Of a stretch of DNA of 45,857 bases, positions 15,774 to 23,866 are shown piece after piece; the stretch's first letter is position 1; each line of letters begins with the position of its first letter. A model generated the notes under the pieces. The model saw only the letters and a program-made list of their open reading frames with translations. It was not told the origin of the DNA and ran no database searches. This stretch comes from Clostridia bacterium (lineage in GTDB: Bacteria; Bacillota; Clostridia; CAKSNL01; HGM11501). The DNA is taken from assembly GCA_017411325.1 (NCBI GenBank), contig JAFQQJ010000012.1, forward strand, positions 1 through 45,857. The letters run 5' to 3'. A program made the position numbers and the translations under genes.

Positions 15774-16946
15774 ATGGATATAAAGCAACCTTACAAAAAC
15801 AATTTATGCCCCGTTAAAATTATCTCCCCGAAAACAGACAAAAGCTGTTTCTTCGGATATTATGACTTGAAAGCCTATGATGATTCCGACAACTATCATC
15901 TCTGCAACATTGCGGAATTTGAAGACAGACTTCCCTGTCCCGATGATGTTTTACAGCTTGGTGTAATCGACCTTGATAACGGAAACTTTGAAAAGATTGC
16001 CGAAACAAAATCCTGGAACTTCCAGCAGGGCGCAATGCTTCAGTGGTCAAGGAGCGAAAAGGATGTTGTTTTTTACAATGTCTTTGAAAAGGGCGAATAC
16101 TTAACAGTTAAAAAGAACATTAAAACGGGCTCTGTCAGCTGTTTCCCCGCCTGTGCCAACATTTCCCGTGACGGAAGGTATGGTTTAAAGGTTAACTTTA
16201 CAAGAATTTTTGACTTCCGCCCGGGCTACGGCTACTGCAACACGAAGGATCCCTTCTTTGACGTTCTTCAGCCGGAAAATGACGGTGTATTTTTGGTTGA
16301 TATTGAAAAGGGAACGGAAAAGCTCATCCTCACATATCCCGATATGGTAAAGGCAATCGGCGTTTCCGGCTTAGAGGGCGATAAATTTGTGGTAAACCAC
16401 ATAACCTTTAATCCCAGGGGTGACAGATTTATGCTTCTTTTAAGAAACTTCCACGAGGAAGGGAAATCCTGGGGTACGGCACTTATAATTTCCGACCTTG
16501 AGGGCAATATGAAGTCACTTATGGGGCTTTCAATGTACTCTCACTATGACTGGCTTTCCGACTACGACCTTTTCGGCTTCTGCAAGCACGACGATGTCCA
16601 CGATTTATTCAATGTAAACATAAATACGGAAGAGTGGACAAGAATTGAAAACCACGGACTTACAAACCGTGACAGCCATTGCTGGTTTACAAGGGATAAA
16701 TCCATGTTTATCGGCGACACCTATCCCGACATTGAGGGCTACCGCCAGATTTATCTTTACGATATGAAAAAGGCAGAGTACACAAAGCTGATTGATGCAT
16801 ATTCTCCCTGGCATCCTTCAAAAATAACAGATATCAGAACAGACCTGCATAACCGCTTCAACACAAAGGAAAACAAAATATCCTATGACACGGTGCAGAA
16901 CGGCAAGAGAGAAATTGCCGAGCTTGATTTTTCAGCTATGAGATAA
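15774..16946 (+). CDS. Probable beta-propeller protein, oligogalacturonate-lyase-like
   Basis: 390 aa from the ATG at 15774 (GAGGGTGG 6-9 bases upstream); a longer frame from 15660 runs through the promoter. No signal peptide. The repeating pattern of short strands with Asp-rich turns (GVIDLDNGNFEKIAE; GVFLVDIEKGTEKLI; QIYLYDMKKAEYTKLI) suggests a seven-blade propeller. HYDWLSDYD and DSHCWFTRD, with conserved His, resemble the oligogalacturonate lyase fold. Oligosaccharide binding or cleavage in the cytoplasm is a guess from fold and sugar context. Confidence 0.5.
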   Translation: MDIKQPYKNNLCPVKIISPKTDKSCFFGYYDLKAYDDSDNYHLCNIAEFEDRLPCPDDVLQLGVIDLDNGNFEKIAETKSWNFQQGAMLQWSRSEKDVVFYNVFEKGEYLTVKKNIKTGSVSCFPACANISRDGRYGLKVNFTRIFDFRPGYGYCNTKDPFFDVLQPENDGVFLVDIEKGTEKLILTYPDMVKAIGVSGLEGDKFVVNHITFNPRGDRFMLLLRNFHEEGKSWGTALIISDLEGNMKSLMGLSMYSHYDWLSDYDLFGFCKHDDVHDLFNVNINTEEWTRIENHGLTNRDSHCWFTRDKSMFIGDTYPDIEGYRQIYLYDMKKAEYTKLIDAYSPWHPSKITDIRTDLHNRFNTKENKISYDTVQNGKREIAELDFSAMR

Positions 16947-16979
16947 AAAAGAGTGAACGGATTTCCGTTCACTCTTTTA
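16947..16979. terminator. Bidirectional terminator
   Basis: Ten-base stem GAGTGAACGG (16951-16960) with CCGTTCACTC (16965-16974), flanked by AAAAAA and TTTTAT. It overlaps the end of the convergent oxidoreductase gene. Confidence 0.8.
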
Positions 16980-18075
16980 TTTCGTCTAAGCTTACCTCTT
17001 TGCCAAGCTCGGCACTCTTATAAAAGCAATCAATGAGTGCCGCGGTGTTTATGGTTTCCTCCGGCTTTATCATTATTTCTTCCTTGCCGGAAAGCACATT
17101 TGCCATATGGTCTGCAAGATAAAAGTGTCCGGGGAAGGTTTCATTTTCATATTTCTGAGCATTGGGCATAAGCGAATTTAACTTATCTACCGCATCGCCT
17201 CTGCCGTAAAACTTAAAGTCGGGAAGGGAAAGCCCCGCCTTATCGCCCGCCAGAGTAAAGCTTGATGCCTCCGGCAGATTTGCCGCCCAGGCAACCTTGA
17301 AGTTTGCCCTTGCACCATTGCAGAAAGCCACGCTTCCGGAGGCAAAATCCTCCACGTTGAATTCTTCCTTCTTAAGCTCCCTTACCTTGTCAACTCCGCC
17401 AAGAGCACCTGATTCCTTTTCTCCGCCCTCATAGTCATCGGACAGGGCAAGACGTGTTGCCGCAGTGCCCGAAACCGACTTTACTTTTGGGTTTCCCATA
17501 AGCCAGAGAAGAGAATCTATCATATGAACGCCGATGTCCAAAAATGCACCGCCGCCCGACTCTTCTTTGATGTGGAACTTACCCCAGAAGGGAACGCCCC
17601 GCTGCCTTATTCTTGAAAATTCACCGTAGTAGACCTCGCCAAGTGCTCCTTCGTCAATAAGCCTTTTTGCCGTAAGTCTTTCAGGCAGAAAGCGCATTGA
17701 CTGGCAGGCAACAAGATGCTTTCCCGCTTTTTTTGCCGCATCGTACATCTCGATTGCATCCTTGTATCTGTAGGCAAGGGGCTTTTCGCATATAACGTGG
17801 GCGCCTTTTGAAAGTGCCAGAAGAGTATATTCCTTATGGAAGCGGTTGGGTACGCACACGGAAACAAGGTCGGGCTTTTCTTTTTCCAGCATTTCCTCCG
17901 CATCGCGGTAGCAGTTTTCTAAAGAAAACCGCTCCTTCGTTTCCTTTGCCGCGTCAAAATTCAAATCGGAAACCGCAGAAACCTTATAAAAATCGCTTCT
18001 GTTTAAGTAGGCGGGGATGTGTGCCTTGTTTGTAATCATCCCTGCGCTTATTATGCAAACTTTTATTTTTTCCAT
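16969..18075 (-). CDS. Gfo/Idh/MocA-family oxidoreductase
   Basis: 368 aa. N-terminal Rossmann fold (KVCIISAGMITNKAHIPAY), catalytic E97-K98-P99 (ICEKPLAY), and the C-terminal dehydrogenase motif GGGAFLDIGVHMID with D180 and H184. It oxidises or epimerises a sugar or cyclitol with NAD(P). Starts 2 bases after the isomerase gene, so it forms an operon with it. Unlike the paralogue at 19918, the catalytic lysine is intact. Confidence 0.85.
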   Translation of the reverse strand: MEKIKVCIISAGMITNKAHIPAYLNRSDFYKVSAVSDLNFDAAKETKERFSLENCYRDAEEMLEKEKPDLVSVCVPNRFHKEYTLLALSKGAHVICEKPLAYRYKDAIEMYDAAKKAGKHLVACQSMRFLPERLTAKRLIDEGALGEVYYGEFSRIRQRGVPFWGKFHIKEESGGGAFLDIGVHMIDSLLWLMGNPKVKSVSGTAATRLALSDDYEGGEKESGALGGVDKVRELKKEEFNVEDFASGSVAFCNGARANFKVAWAANLPEASSFTLAGDKAGLSLPDFKFYGRGDAVDKLNSLMPNAQKYENETFPGHFYLADHMANVLSGKEEIMIKPEETINTAALIDCFYKSAELGKEVSLDEIKE

Positions 18076-18077
18076 TT

Positions 18078-18854
18078 TTACACTTCCTTTGTAAAACCAA
18101 GGGTTTCTTCGTCCCGCCGTGTGGCTCTGTACTCAAGTCCGACATAACCTAAATAGGGGAGTGATGCTATTTTGGTGAGCACATTTTTATAATTTATCTC
18201 GCCTGTGCCGGGCTCGTGTCTTCCCGGATTGTCCGCCACGTGGAAGTGGCCTATCAAATCAATGTTTTCTTCAATTCTTTCTATAACATTACCCTCGGTT
18301 TTCTGCTGATGGTAAATATCGAAAAGTGCCTTTACGTTTTCGCTTCCGACACCTCTTAATATCTCAAAGAGTCTTCCCGAATCAGGCATAAAGTAGTTTT
18401 TGCGGTCATAGGCGTTAAGGGGCTCAACCACAAGGTTAATACCCTCTGCCTCCGCCACCTTTGCGCCCTCCTTAAGGCAGGAAAACACGTTTTCTTCCTG
18501 ACGGGAAACTTCCATGCCTTCAATGGTTTCTCCGATTAATACGATAAGTTTGGGATTACCAAGCTTTCGCACCACGGGTGCAGATTCCTTTATGGCAGCG
18601 CATAGTTCGCTGCTTCTTCCCGCATTTAAGATTCCTCTTGATAAATCGTAGGAAAGCTTTTCATCCGTAACATCAATATTCATAACGGAAAGGGCAAGTC
18701 CGTTTTCCGTAAGAAGGCTTTTAACCATGTCTATGTCCTTAGGAGACCATTTCCAGAACTCAACAGCGGAAAGCCCCGCTTTCTTTACTGCAAAAAAGCG
18801 GTCGTAAAAGTCCAGATGGGGAAACATCATATCAATACAGCAGGAAAATTTCAT
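18078..18854 (-). CDS. Hydroxypyruvate isomerase-like TIM-barrel protein
   Basis: 258 aa from the ATG at 18854, preferred because GAGG ends 8 bases upstream and the longer frame would begin at a GTG overlapping that SD. Metal-binding Glu in VVEPLNAYDR, FDIYHQQ, the family signature HFHVADNPGRHEPGTGEINY, and Glu in GLEYR are all intact. This signature belongs to the Hyi/OtnI group, which interconverts hydroxypyruvate or 2-oxo-tetronates. With the Gfo enzymes it suggests catabolism of a sugar acid or cyclitol. Confidence 0.8.
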   Translation of the reverse strand: MKFSCCIDMMFPHLDFYDRFFAVKKAGLSAVEFWKWSPKDIDMVKSLLTENGLALSVMNIDVTDEKLSYDLSRGILNAGRSSELCAAIKESAPVVRKLGNPKLIVLIGETIEGMEVSRQEENVFSCLKEGAKVAEAEGINLVVEPLNAYDRKNYFMPDSGRLFEILRGVGSENVKALFDIYHQQKTEGNVIERIEENIDLIGHFHVADNPGRHEPGTGEINYKNVLTKIASLPYLGYVGLEYRATRRDEETLGFTKEV

Positions 18855-18916
18855 AAAAAACACCTCGGTATCATTTTATAATACCGAAGTGGAAAAATCT
18901 ATGTATAAAACGCTAA

Positions 18917-18935
18917 ATTGTTTGTACAAAACAAT
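18917..18935. promoter_or_regulatory. Palindromic operator-like site upstream of the isomerase operon
   Basis: TTTGTACAAA (18921-18930) is a perfect palindrome inside the wider ATTG...ACAAT symmetry. Nearly the same motif (TTTGTACTAAAC, 19889-19900) precedes the divergent oxidoreductase. The AraC-type protein encoded between them is the natural candidate ligand (inference). Confidence 0.45.
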
Positions 18936-18945
18936 CAGTTTAAGC

Positions 18946-19764
18946 TTATTTTTTCAAATCCGAGGGATTGAAGCCCATGGATTTTTTGAACAACTTTGAA
19001 AAATAGGCAATATCCGGGATATTTACAAGCTCCGACGCCTCCGTTACGGTACATTCACCGCTTGCAATAAGCTCATAAGCCTTTTTTATCCTTAAATTGT
19101 TTCTGTATTTTACAGGACTTTCGCCCTTATATTCCTTGAACAGCCTGCGGAAGGTACCCTCGCTGACATGGCACATCTCAGCAAGGCTCGACGGAGGAAT
19201 ATCCTCCAAGAAATTATTTTCAAGGTGCATTATACCTTTGTAAATAGCTCCGTATTTTGCCTTAAGCTCCGTTTTCATTTTGCTTACGGCAATGCTTTTT
19301 ATAAGCTCGTAAGCCTTTGCCTTAAGGCTGATACGATAGCCCAGAGCACCACTTTTCGATAATTCGTCCATATCGGAAAAGAGCCTTGTATAAAGGTTTT
19401 CGCTGTCCGACACCATCAAAACCACATCTTCTGCAAGGTTTACGGTTTCGCCCTTTATCTCAATATTGAATAGCAGTGATTTATAGCTTCCCACATCCTC
19501 GGCACGCCACTCCGAATAGTAAGCGGTATTATTGGGAAGATAGATTATATCTCCCGCCGAGGCTTTCAGCTTAAGCTTTTTCCGGTCGTCAAGGTCGAAA
19601 AACAGCATTTCTCCCTTTTCAATGCAGAAAAGCCTTGAATAAAGCTTGTCCCCGCTTTTACAGATGTAGGGAACAGGGGGGACGACGCGCTCTTCCTTTA
19701 CAAGAAGTGCATTTCTTATGTCAAAATCAAGTTCTAAAAGATTCGTTATATCCGTAATTTTCAA
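18946..19764 (-). CDS. AraC-family transcriptional regulator
   Basis: 272 aa. The N-terminal 160 residues form a cupin-like sensor (GDIIYLPNNTAYYSEWRAED). The C-terminal 100 residues are the double HTH of AraC (SLAEMCHVSEGTFRRLFKEY; KAYELIASGECTVTEASELV; YFSKLFKKSMGFNPSDLKK). It lies between the isomerase-oxidoreductase pair, same strand and downstream, and a divergent oxidoreductase, so it likely controls both in response to a sugar. Confidence 0.9.
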   Translation of the reverse strand: MKITDITNLLELDFDIRNALLVKEERVVPPVPYICKSGDKLYSRLFCIEKGEMLFFDLDDRKKLKLKASAGDIIYLPNNTAYYSEWRAEDVGSYKSLLFNIEIKGETVNLAEDVVLMVSDSENLYTRLFSDMDELSKSGALGYRISLKAKAYELIKSIAVSKMKTELKAKYGAIYKGIMHLENNFLEDIPPSSLAEMCHVSEGTFRRLFKEYKGESPVKYRNNLRIKKAYELIASGECTVTEASELVNIPDIAYFSKLFKKSMGFNPSDLKK

Positions 19765-19856
19765 AAAATCACCTTCTTTATATTAAAAATTCTGTTTTTA
19801 TCCGTAAAATCCTTTTTATTTGTGCGAAAAATACAAATTTAAATTCGTTTTATATA

Positions 19857-19900
19857 TTGTAAAATTTAAAAAATGGGTTTATTATAAATTTGTACTAAAC
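19857..19900 (+). promoter_or_regulatory. Promoter and operator-like motif of the divergent oxidoreductase
   Basis: TTGTAA (19857-19862), 17-base spacer, TATTAT (19880-19885), then TTTGTACTAAAC (19889-19900) at the transcription start. A partial inverted repeat TACAAATTTA / TAAATTTGTA (about 19832-19841 and 19885-19894) spans the region. Confidence 0.4.
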
Positions 19901-19917
19901 ATGAAAGGGTGTTTTTT

Positions 19918-21165
19918 ATGGGTATTAAAGTAGGCGTTGTCGGAATAGGTACTTTTTCCGACGATTTTATAAGACTTTTCAAGATGCATCCCGATGTGGA
20001 TGACGTTATTTTATGCGACCTTGTGGAAGAGCGTGTTAAAAAGAGCTTGGAGAAGCACTCCCTTACAAAATCCTATCCCGATTTTGACGAGATGCTTAAA
20101 GACGATTCCATCGACTCCGTTGCGGTATTCACTCAGCGTCACCTTCACGGACCTATGGTTGTAAAGGCATTAAAGGCGGGAAAGAACGTGTATTCCGCCG
20201 TTCCCATTGCCTGCGAGATTGACGAAATCAAAGAGGTTATCGAAACCGTCAAAGAAACCCGAAAGATTTATATGATGGGCGAAACCTGTTATTATTACCC
20301 CTGCGCAATTTACTGCCGTAAAAAGTACAAGGAAGGCGGTTTCGGTAAGTTTGTTTACGGCGAAAGCCAGTATTATCACGATATTTCCGAGATGTATGCC
20401 GATTTCAAGCACTCCGCAGGAAACGATGACTGGAGAAAGCCTGCGGGAATTCCTCCCATGTTTTATCCCACACATTCTATTTCAATGCTTCTTTCCGCAC
20501 TTCCCGAGGGTGAGCATATAACCAAGGTTTCCTGCTTCGGCTATGAGGATCACCACGAGGATGCAATTTATGGCGAGGGTAAAAACTACTGGGATAACCC
20601 CTTTTCCAACGAAACAGCTCTCTTTAAGCTGTCCGGCGGCGGCGTTATCCGTATAAACGAATTCAGAAGAGTGGGAATCAACAAGCCTTCAAGCTATATC
20701 ACCGCATTTTACGGTCAGGAAGGCTCATATGAGTGCAGTGTTACACAGCACACCTTCCAGCGTGGTGCGGTAGCTCCCGACGGTCCGAGAATTGAGTATC
20801 TGGACGAAGTGGTTAACTGCTATAACTACATAAACGACAAAAAAGCAGGGACCATGGATATGACCAAGGACCCCTGCTCTGTAAGATATATCGTAGGCTA
20901 TGCGCCGGTTCACGATGTGGAAAGACTTCCCGAATGCTACCATGACGAAAAGGCGTTTAACCACTTCAACTCACACCCCTTCTTAGTTGATGACTTTGTT
21001 AAGGCGGTTGTAACAGGAAAGCTTCCTCCCAACAACGCCTGGGATGCGGCACGTTATATGATTCCCGGCTTAGTAGCCCACGAATCAGCCTTGAAGGGCG
21101 GCGTTACTATGGATGTACCTGACTTCGGCGATGCGCCTTCCGACTGGGAAAGACTTTTTGATTAA
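19918..21165 (+). CDS. Gfo/Idh/MocA-family protein lacking the catalytic EKP lysine
   Basis: 415 aa from the ATG at 19918 (AAAGGG 8 bases upstream; the longer frame starts at a GTG inside the SD). Rossmann start KVGVVGIGTFSDDF. At the position of the usual EKP the sequence is VYSAVPIACE (A94-V95-P96), so the lysine that helps hydride transfer in dehydrogenases is missing. The C-terminal domain is long and aromatic-rich (ETCYYYPCAIYCRKKY; MFYPTHSISMLLSALPEGEH). GH109-type NAD-dependent glycosidases have a similar EVP, so it may use NAD for another reaction. Divergent from the AraC regulator. Confidence 0.75.
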   Translation: MGIKVGVVGIGTFSDDFIRLFKMHPDVDDVILCDLVEERVKKSLEKHSLTKSYPDFDEMLKDDSIDSVAVFTQRHLHGPMVVKALKAGKNVYSAVPIACEIDEIKEVIETVKETRKIYMMGETCYYYPCAIYCRKKYKEGGFGKFVYGESQYYHDISEMYADFKHSAGNDDWRKPAGIPPMFYPTHSISMLLSALPEGEHITKVSCFGYEDHHEDAIYGEGKNYWDNPFSNETALFKLSGGGVIRINEFRRVGINKPSSYITAFYGQEGSYECSVTQHTFQRGAVAPDGPRIEYLDEVVNCYNYINDKKAGTMDMTKDPCSVRYIVGYAPVHDVERLPECYHDEKAFNHFNSHPFLVDDFVKAVVTGKLPPNNAWDAARYMIPGLVAHESALKGGVTMDVPDFGDAPSDWERLFD

Positions 21166-21242
21166 ATTAAATAAGTCTCTGTCCTATATAAGTATTGATG
21201 AAGAAAAAATATACATTTTCTATGATGATTATGCGCAAATAG

Positions 21243-21271
21243 ATGACAAATGAGCAAAAGTATGCTATAAT
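21243..21271 (+). promoter_or_regulatory. Promoter of the DMT permease gene
   Basis: ATGACA (21243-21248), 17-base spacer, extended -10 TGC-TATAAT (21266-21271). The 16 bases ending in the -10 box are identical to those of the methyltransferase promoter at 23609-23637. Confidence 0.6.
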
Positions 21272-21349
21272 ATGGTTAGAAATTGAAACTTTTTACAATC
21301 TATATAGATAGAAGAGTTACACAAATAAGAATTTGACGGAGACGTAATC

Positions 21350-22210
21350 ATGGATAGAAAAGCATTTATTAAATACATATCAGCATTATTGTTGTTTGGA
21401 CTTAACGGGATAGTCGCAAGTCATATACCGCTGAACAGTTATGAAATCGTGTTTTTACGGACACTAATTGGTAGTGTTCTGTTGGTTGCCTTGTTTTTAC
21501 TTGGCAAAGGTAAGTTTCATATAAAAACATACAAGAAAGATTCACTTTTCATAGTCCTATCTGGTATCGCAATGGGAACAAGTTGGATGTTTCTTTATGA
21601 AGCATATCAACAAATAGGTGTAAGTTTATCATCATTGCTCTATTATTGCGGACCTGTAATTGTAATGATATTATCACCACTTATCTTCCGTGAAAAACTA
21701 ACTGCTCCTAAACTGTTGGGGTTTGCAACGGTGCTTGTTGGCATTATCCTTGTGAATGGTAATACATCTGGCAGTAGCAATACTTGGGGATTGTTCTGCG
21801 GTGCAATGTCGGCAGTGATGTATTTCTTTATGGTAACACTCAACAAGCAATCAAAAAGTATCAGCGGAATGGAAAACTCTGTAATTCAACTTGTGGTTAG
21901 TTTCTTGACTGTTGCGATATTTACAGGAATTAAGCAAGGTTTTATTATCAATGTTCCTGCAACTGCTTGGGGATGGATTTTAATACTTGGTATTCTTAAT
22001 ACAGGCATCGGTTGTTATCTGTATTTTTCACCACTTGCCAAACTCCCTGTGCAAACAGTAGCGGTATGTGGTTATTTGGAGCCATTGTCGGCAGTTGTTT
22101 TTGCCGCTTTATTACTTGGTGAGAAAATGACAGCAGTTCAGATTGTTGGTGCAATTTGTATTATTGGTGGAGCAATGATAGGCGAATTGATAAAACTAAA
22201 AAAAGCATGA
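21350..22210 (+). CDS. EamA/DMT-superfamily permease
   Basis: 286 aa with ten hydrophobic segments in two EamA halves (residues about 8-135 and 147-280), each ending in a helix rich in small residues (LLGFATVLVGIILVN; IVGAICIIGGAMIGEL). Members export metabolites, amino acids or drugs; the substrate is unknown. Wording of codons (many TTA, ATT, GGT) differs from flanking genes, a possible sign of transfer. A GACGGAGAC-type SD precedes the start. Confidence 0.85.
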   Translation: MDRKAFIKYISALLLFGLNGIVASHIPLNSYEIVFLRTLIGSVLLVALFLLGKGKFHIKTYKKDSLFIVLSGIAMGTSWMFLYEAYQQIGVSLSSLLYYCGPVIVMILSPLIFREKLTAPKLLGFATVLVGIILVNGNTSGSSNTWGLFCGAMSAVMYFFMVTLNKQSKSISGMENSVIQLVVSFLTVAIFTGIKQGFIINVPATAWGWILILGILNTGIGCYLYFSPLAKLPVQTVAVCGYLEPLSAVVFAALLLGEKMTAVQIVGAICIIGGAMIGELIKLKKA

Positions 22211-22244
22211 CAAATTCCAATTTGTTGAACTAAATATCTGTATC

Positions 22245-22277
22245 GGAGCAGGGTTGAAATACTCCTTGCTCCTTTTC
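22245..22277 (+). terminator. Terminator of the DMT permease gene
   Basis: GGAGCA-GGG pairs imperfectly with CTCCTTGCTCC, followed by TTTTCTTTTCC. Confidence 0.55.
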
Positions 22278-22344
22278 TTTTCCATAGTGCATTCATAAAA
22301 AGTCATTTATGCATACCAACACTTATCTCATACAGAGACTTAAA

Positions 22345-22379
22345 TAAAAAAGAGCAAGGTTACACACCTTGCTCTTTTT
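22345..22379. terminator. Bidirectional terminator between permease and GNAT genes
   Basis: Stem GAGCAAGGT (22352-22360) with ACCTTGCTC (22366-22374), flanked by A-run and T-run. Confidence 0.8.
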
Positions 22380-22409
22380 CATTCAGTTCAGCAAATTGGA
22401 ATTTGTTGA

Positions 22410-22850
22410 TTATCTCTCTAATCGAATAAGATATTCTGTTGTATCTTCTTCAAGTTTTTTATCTGCCGTTATTCTGAAACCGTGTCTCTCATAAAAGCGG
22501 ATGGCACGGGTGTTCTTTTCCAATGCCCATAAAGTTTTTGCATTGTGATTTTCAATGGCGTATATCAAAAGGTTAGAGCCTATACAATTTCCTTGAAGCA
22601 CAGGCTCAACAAATAACTTTTTGATTTCTTGGTTTTCTATTTGAATAAACCCCTTAACCGCACCGTCATCATATACCCACATATTATTGATAATGCCTTC
22701 GTATTGCTTCATTATCGTTGGCACTTGAAGCTCATTAAAGTAATAATCGTCGTTTTTGAATATGGGATAGAAATTCAAGCGGTAATTAAATATCTCGATT
22801 TCTGCTATGCGAGCCAAATCGCCAATCTTTGCTTTTCTTATATTCTTCAT
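22410..22850 (-). CDS. GNAT-family N-acetyltransferase
   Basis: 146 aa, a single GNAT domain. Acetyl-CoA pyrophosphate loop is QGNCIGSNLL (family Q/RxxGxG/A), preceded by the beta-4 strand IKKLFVEPVL and followed by ALEKNTRAIRFYERHGF. Acetyl acceptor unknown. GAGGTG precedes the ATG. It is 86 bases downstream of the methyltransferase gene on the same strand. Confidence 0.85.
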   Translation of the reverse strand: MKNIRKAKIGDLARIAEIEIFNYRLNFYPIFKNDDYYFNELQVPTIMKQYEGIINNMWVYDDGAVKGFIQIENQEIKKLFVEPVLQGNCIGSNLLIYAIENHNAKTLWALEKNTRAIRFYERHGFRITADKKLEEDTTEYLIRLER

Positions 22851-22936
22851 TTTGACACCTCGCCAAATTCTTATTTTCCTGACTGTCGACCTATTGGCTT
22901 TTATCTGACTTTGCCGCCTCGTCGGAATTGGTTTTA

Positions 22937-23527
22937 TTATTTTTTACTGACGATAATATAAGCATTATCGGTTTCAAGCACCGTTTCAACAGACATTGCG
23001 GTTGCACTTATAAGGGACTTTATATTATCAGGTGAATCAGGATATATTCTCACCTTGCGAATACCCATATCAATATATTCGCTTCTGTTCTTGTCTATGG
23101 ACAAGCAAAAAATGCCGTCTTTATTGAGCAATGCATCAATTTTAGAAATAATCTGCTTTTTATCCCTGAAATGCATCATTGTAAGGGACGAATATACAAC
23201 ATCAAATGTTCCGGTAAATTGATAATCATTGAAATCATCACATATAAAAGAAATGTTTTTGTGCTCTTTTAAGTTTTCTTTTGCCCGCTTAATGGTTTTT
23301 GGAGAAATATCTATACCTGTGAGAGACAGACAAAGCGGTGCAACCTTACCGGCAAGTCTTCCCGTGCCGATGCCAACCTCAAGAACCCTTTTATTCCCGG
23401 TAAGCTCCAATGCTTCTATAAATCTTTCGCCATCCCAGCGGGACATATATTCCTGCAATACAGGAGGGTCACGAAAAGGGTCGTTACCTTCATCGATCAA
23501 TAAATCATAATGATTGATTACATCCAT
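22937..23527 (-). CDS. Class I SAM-dependent methyltransferase
   Basis: 196 aa. Motif I is VLEVGIGTGRLAGKV, the acidic strand-2 end is LTGIDIS, motif II ICDDFNDYQF, and the post-II segment FDVVYSSLTMMHF. Methyltransferase_11/25 type, substrate unknown. GAGGTG-like SD present. Promoter at 23609-23637. Confidence 0.85.
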   Translation of the reverse strand: MDVINHYDLLIDEGNDPFRDPPVLQEYMSRWDGERFIEALELTGNKRVLEVGIGTGRLAGKVAPLCLSLTGIDISPKTIKRAKENLKEHKNISFICDDFNDYQFTGTFDVVYSSLTMMHFRDKKQIISKIDALLNKDGIFCLSIDKNRSEYIDMGIRKVRIYPDSPDNIKSLISATAMSVETVLETDNAYIIVSKK

Positions 23528-23608
23528 ACTGCACCTCGTAAATTCCTGTTTGTTAACCGTTTCATTATTTATATAAAGAGAAAATTATTATCCGCATCAT
23601 CCGCCTGT

Positions 23609-23637
23609 ATTATAGCATACTTTTTCGCTTTTGTCAC
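23609..23637 (-). promoter_or_regulatory. Promoter of the methyltransferase-GNAT unit
   Basis: On the minus strand GTGACA (23637-23632), 17-base spacer, extended -10 TGC-TATAAT (23614-23609). Confidence 0.6.
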
Positions 23638-23664
23638 GATGCATATATAAAAATGCTTCCGGAA

Positions 23665-23763
23665 CTATCTTCTCTCAGGCATATAAGTCGCAAATCGTAC
23701 ATCCGGATAGGGATGCTGCATCATATATCCTCGTTTATCCAATATCCAAAAGCAAAAAAATCT
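23665..23763 (-). pseudogene. Possible C-terminal gene remnant
   Basis: The minus-strand frame ending at 23667-23665 reads LDKRGYMMQHPYPDVRFATY followed by MPERR. It is bounded upstream by a stop and lacks a ribosome binding site, yet reads like a genuine protein end. Family not recognised. The rest of 23528-23834 shows only the promoter above. Confidence 0.25.
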
Positions 23764-23834
23764 TCACTCCGACACAAGCTTGTGAAACATTTAACAATCT
23801 TATATAAAAGAATTCTGAGTAAAAAAAGAAAATT

Positions 23835-23866
23835 AAAAGCAGGGATTTATTAAAATCCCTGCTTTT
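23835..23866. terminator. Strong bidirectional terminator
   Basis: Stem AAAAGCAGGGATTT (23835-23848) with AAATCCCTGCTTTT (23853-23866). On the minus strand it ends the parAB-upp transcript and the candidate RNA. Confidence 0.8.

Larger units (their letters stand above)
22210..22406. repeat. 21-bp inverted repeat pair bracketing two terminators
   Basis: 22210-22230 and the complement of 22386-22406 match at 20 of 21 positions (core CAAATTCCAATTTG). The 155 bases between hold two terminator hairpins. The ends overlap the stop regions of the permease and GNAT genes. It could be a small palindromic insertion or a very long hairpin; see findings. Confidence 0.5.

Noticed and set aside
23653..23853. 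Plus-strand 66-aa ORF
   Set aside because: No SD, runs into a terminator stem, and composition looks non-coding; the opposite strand carries the more protein-like remnant.
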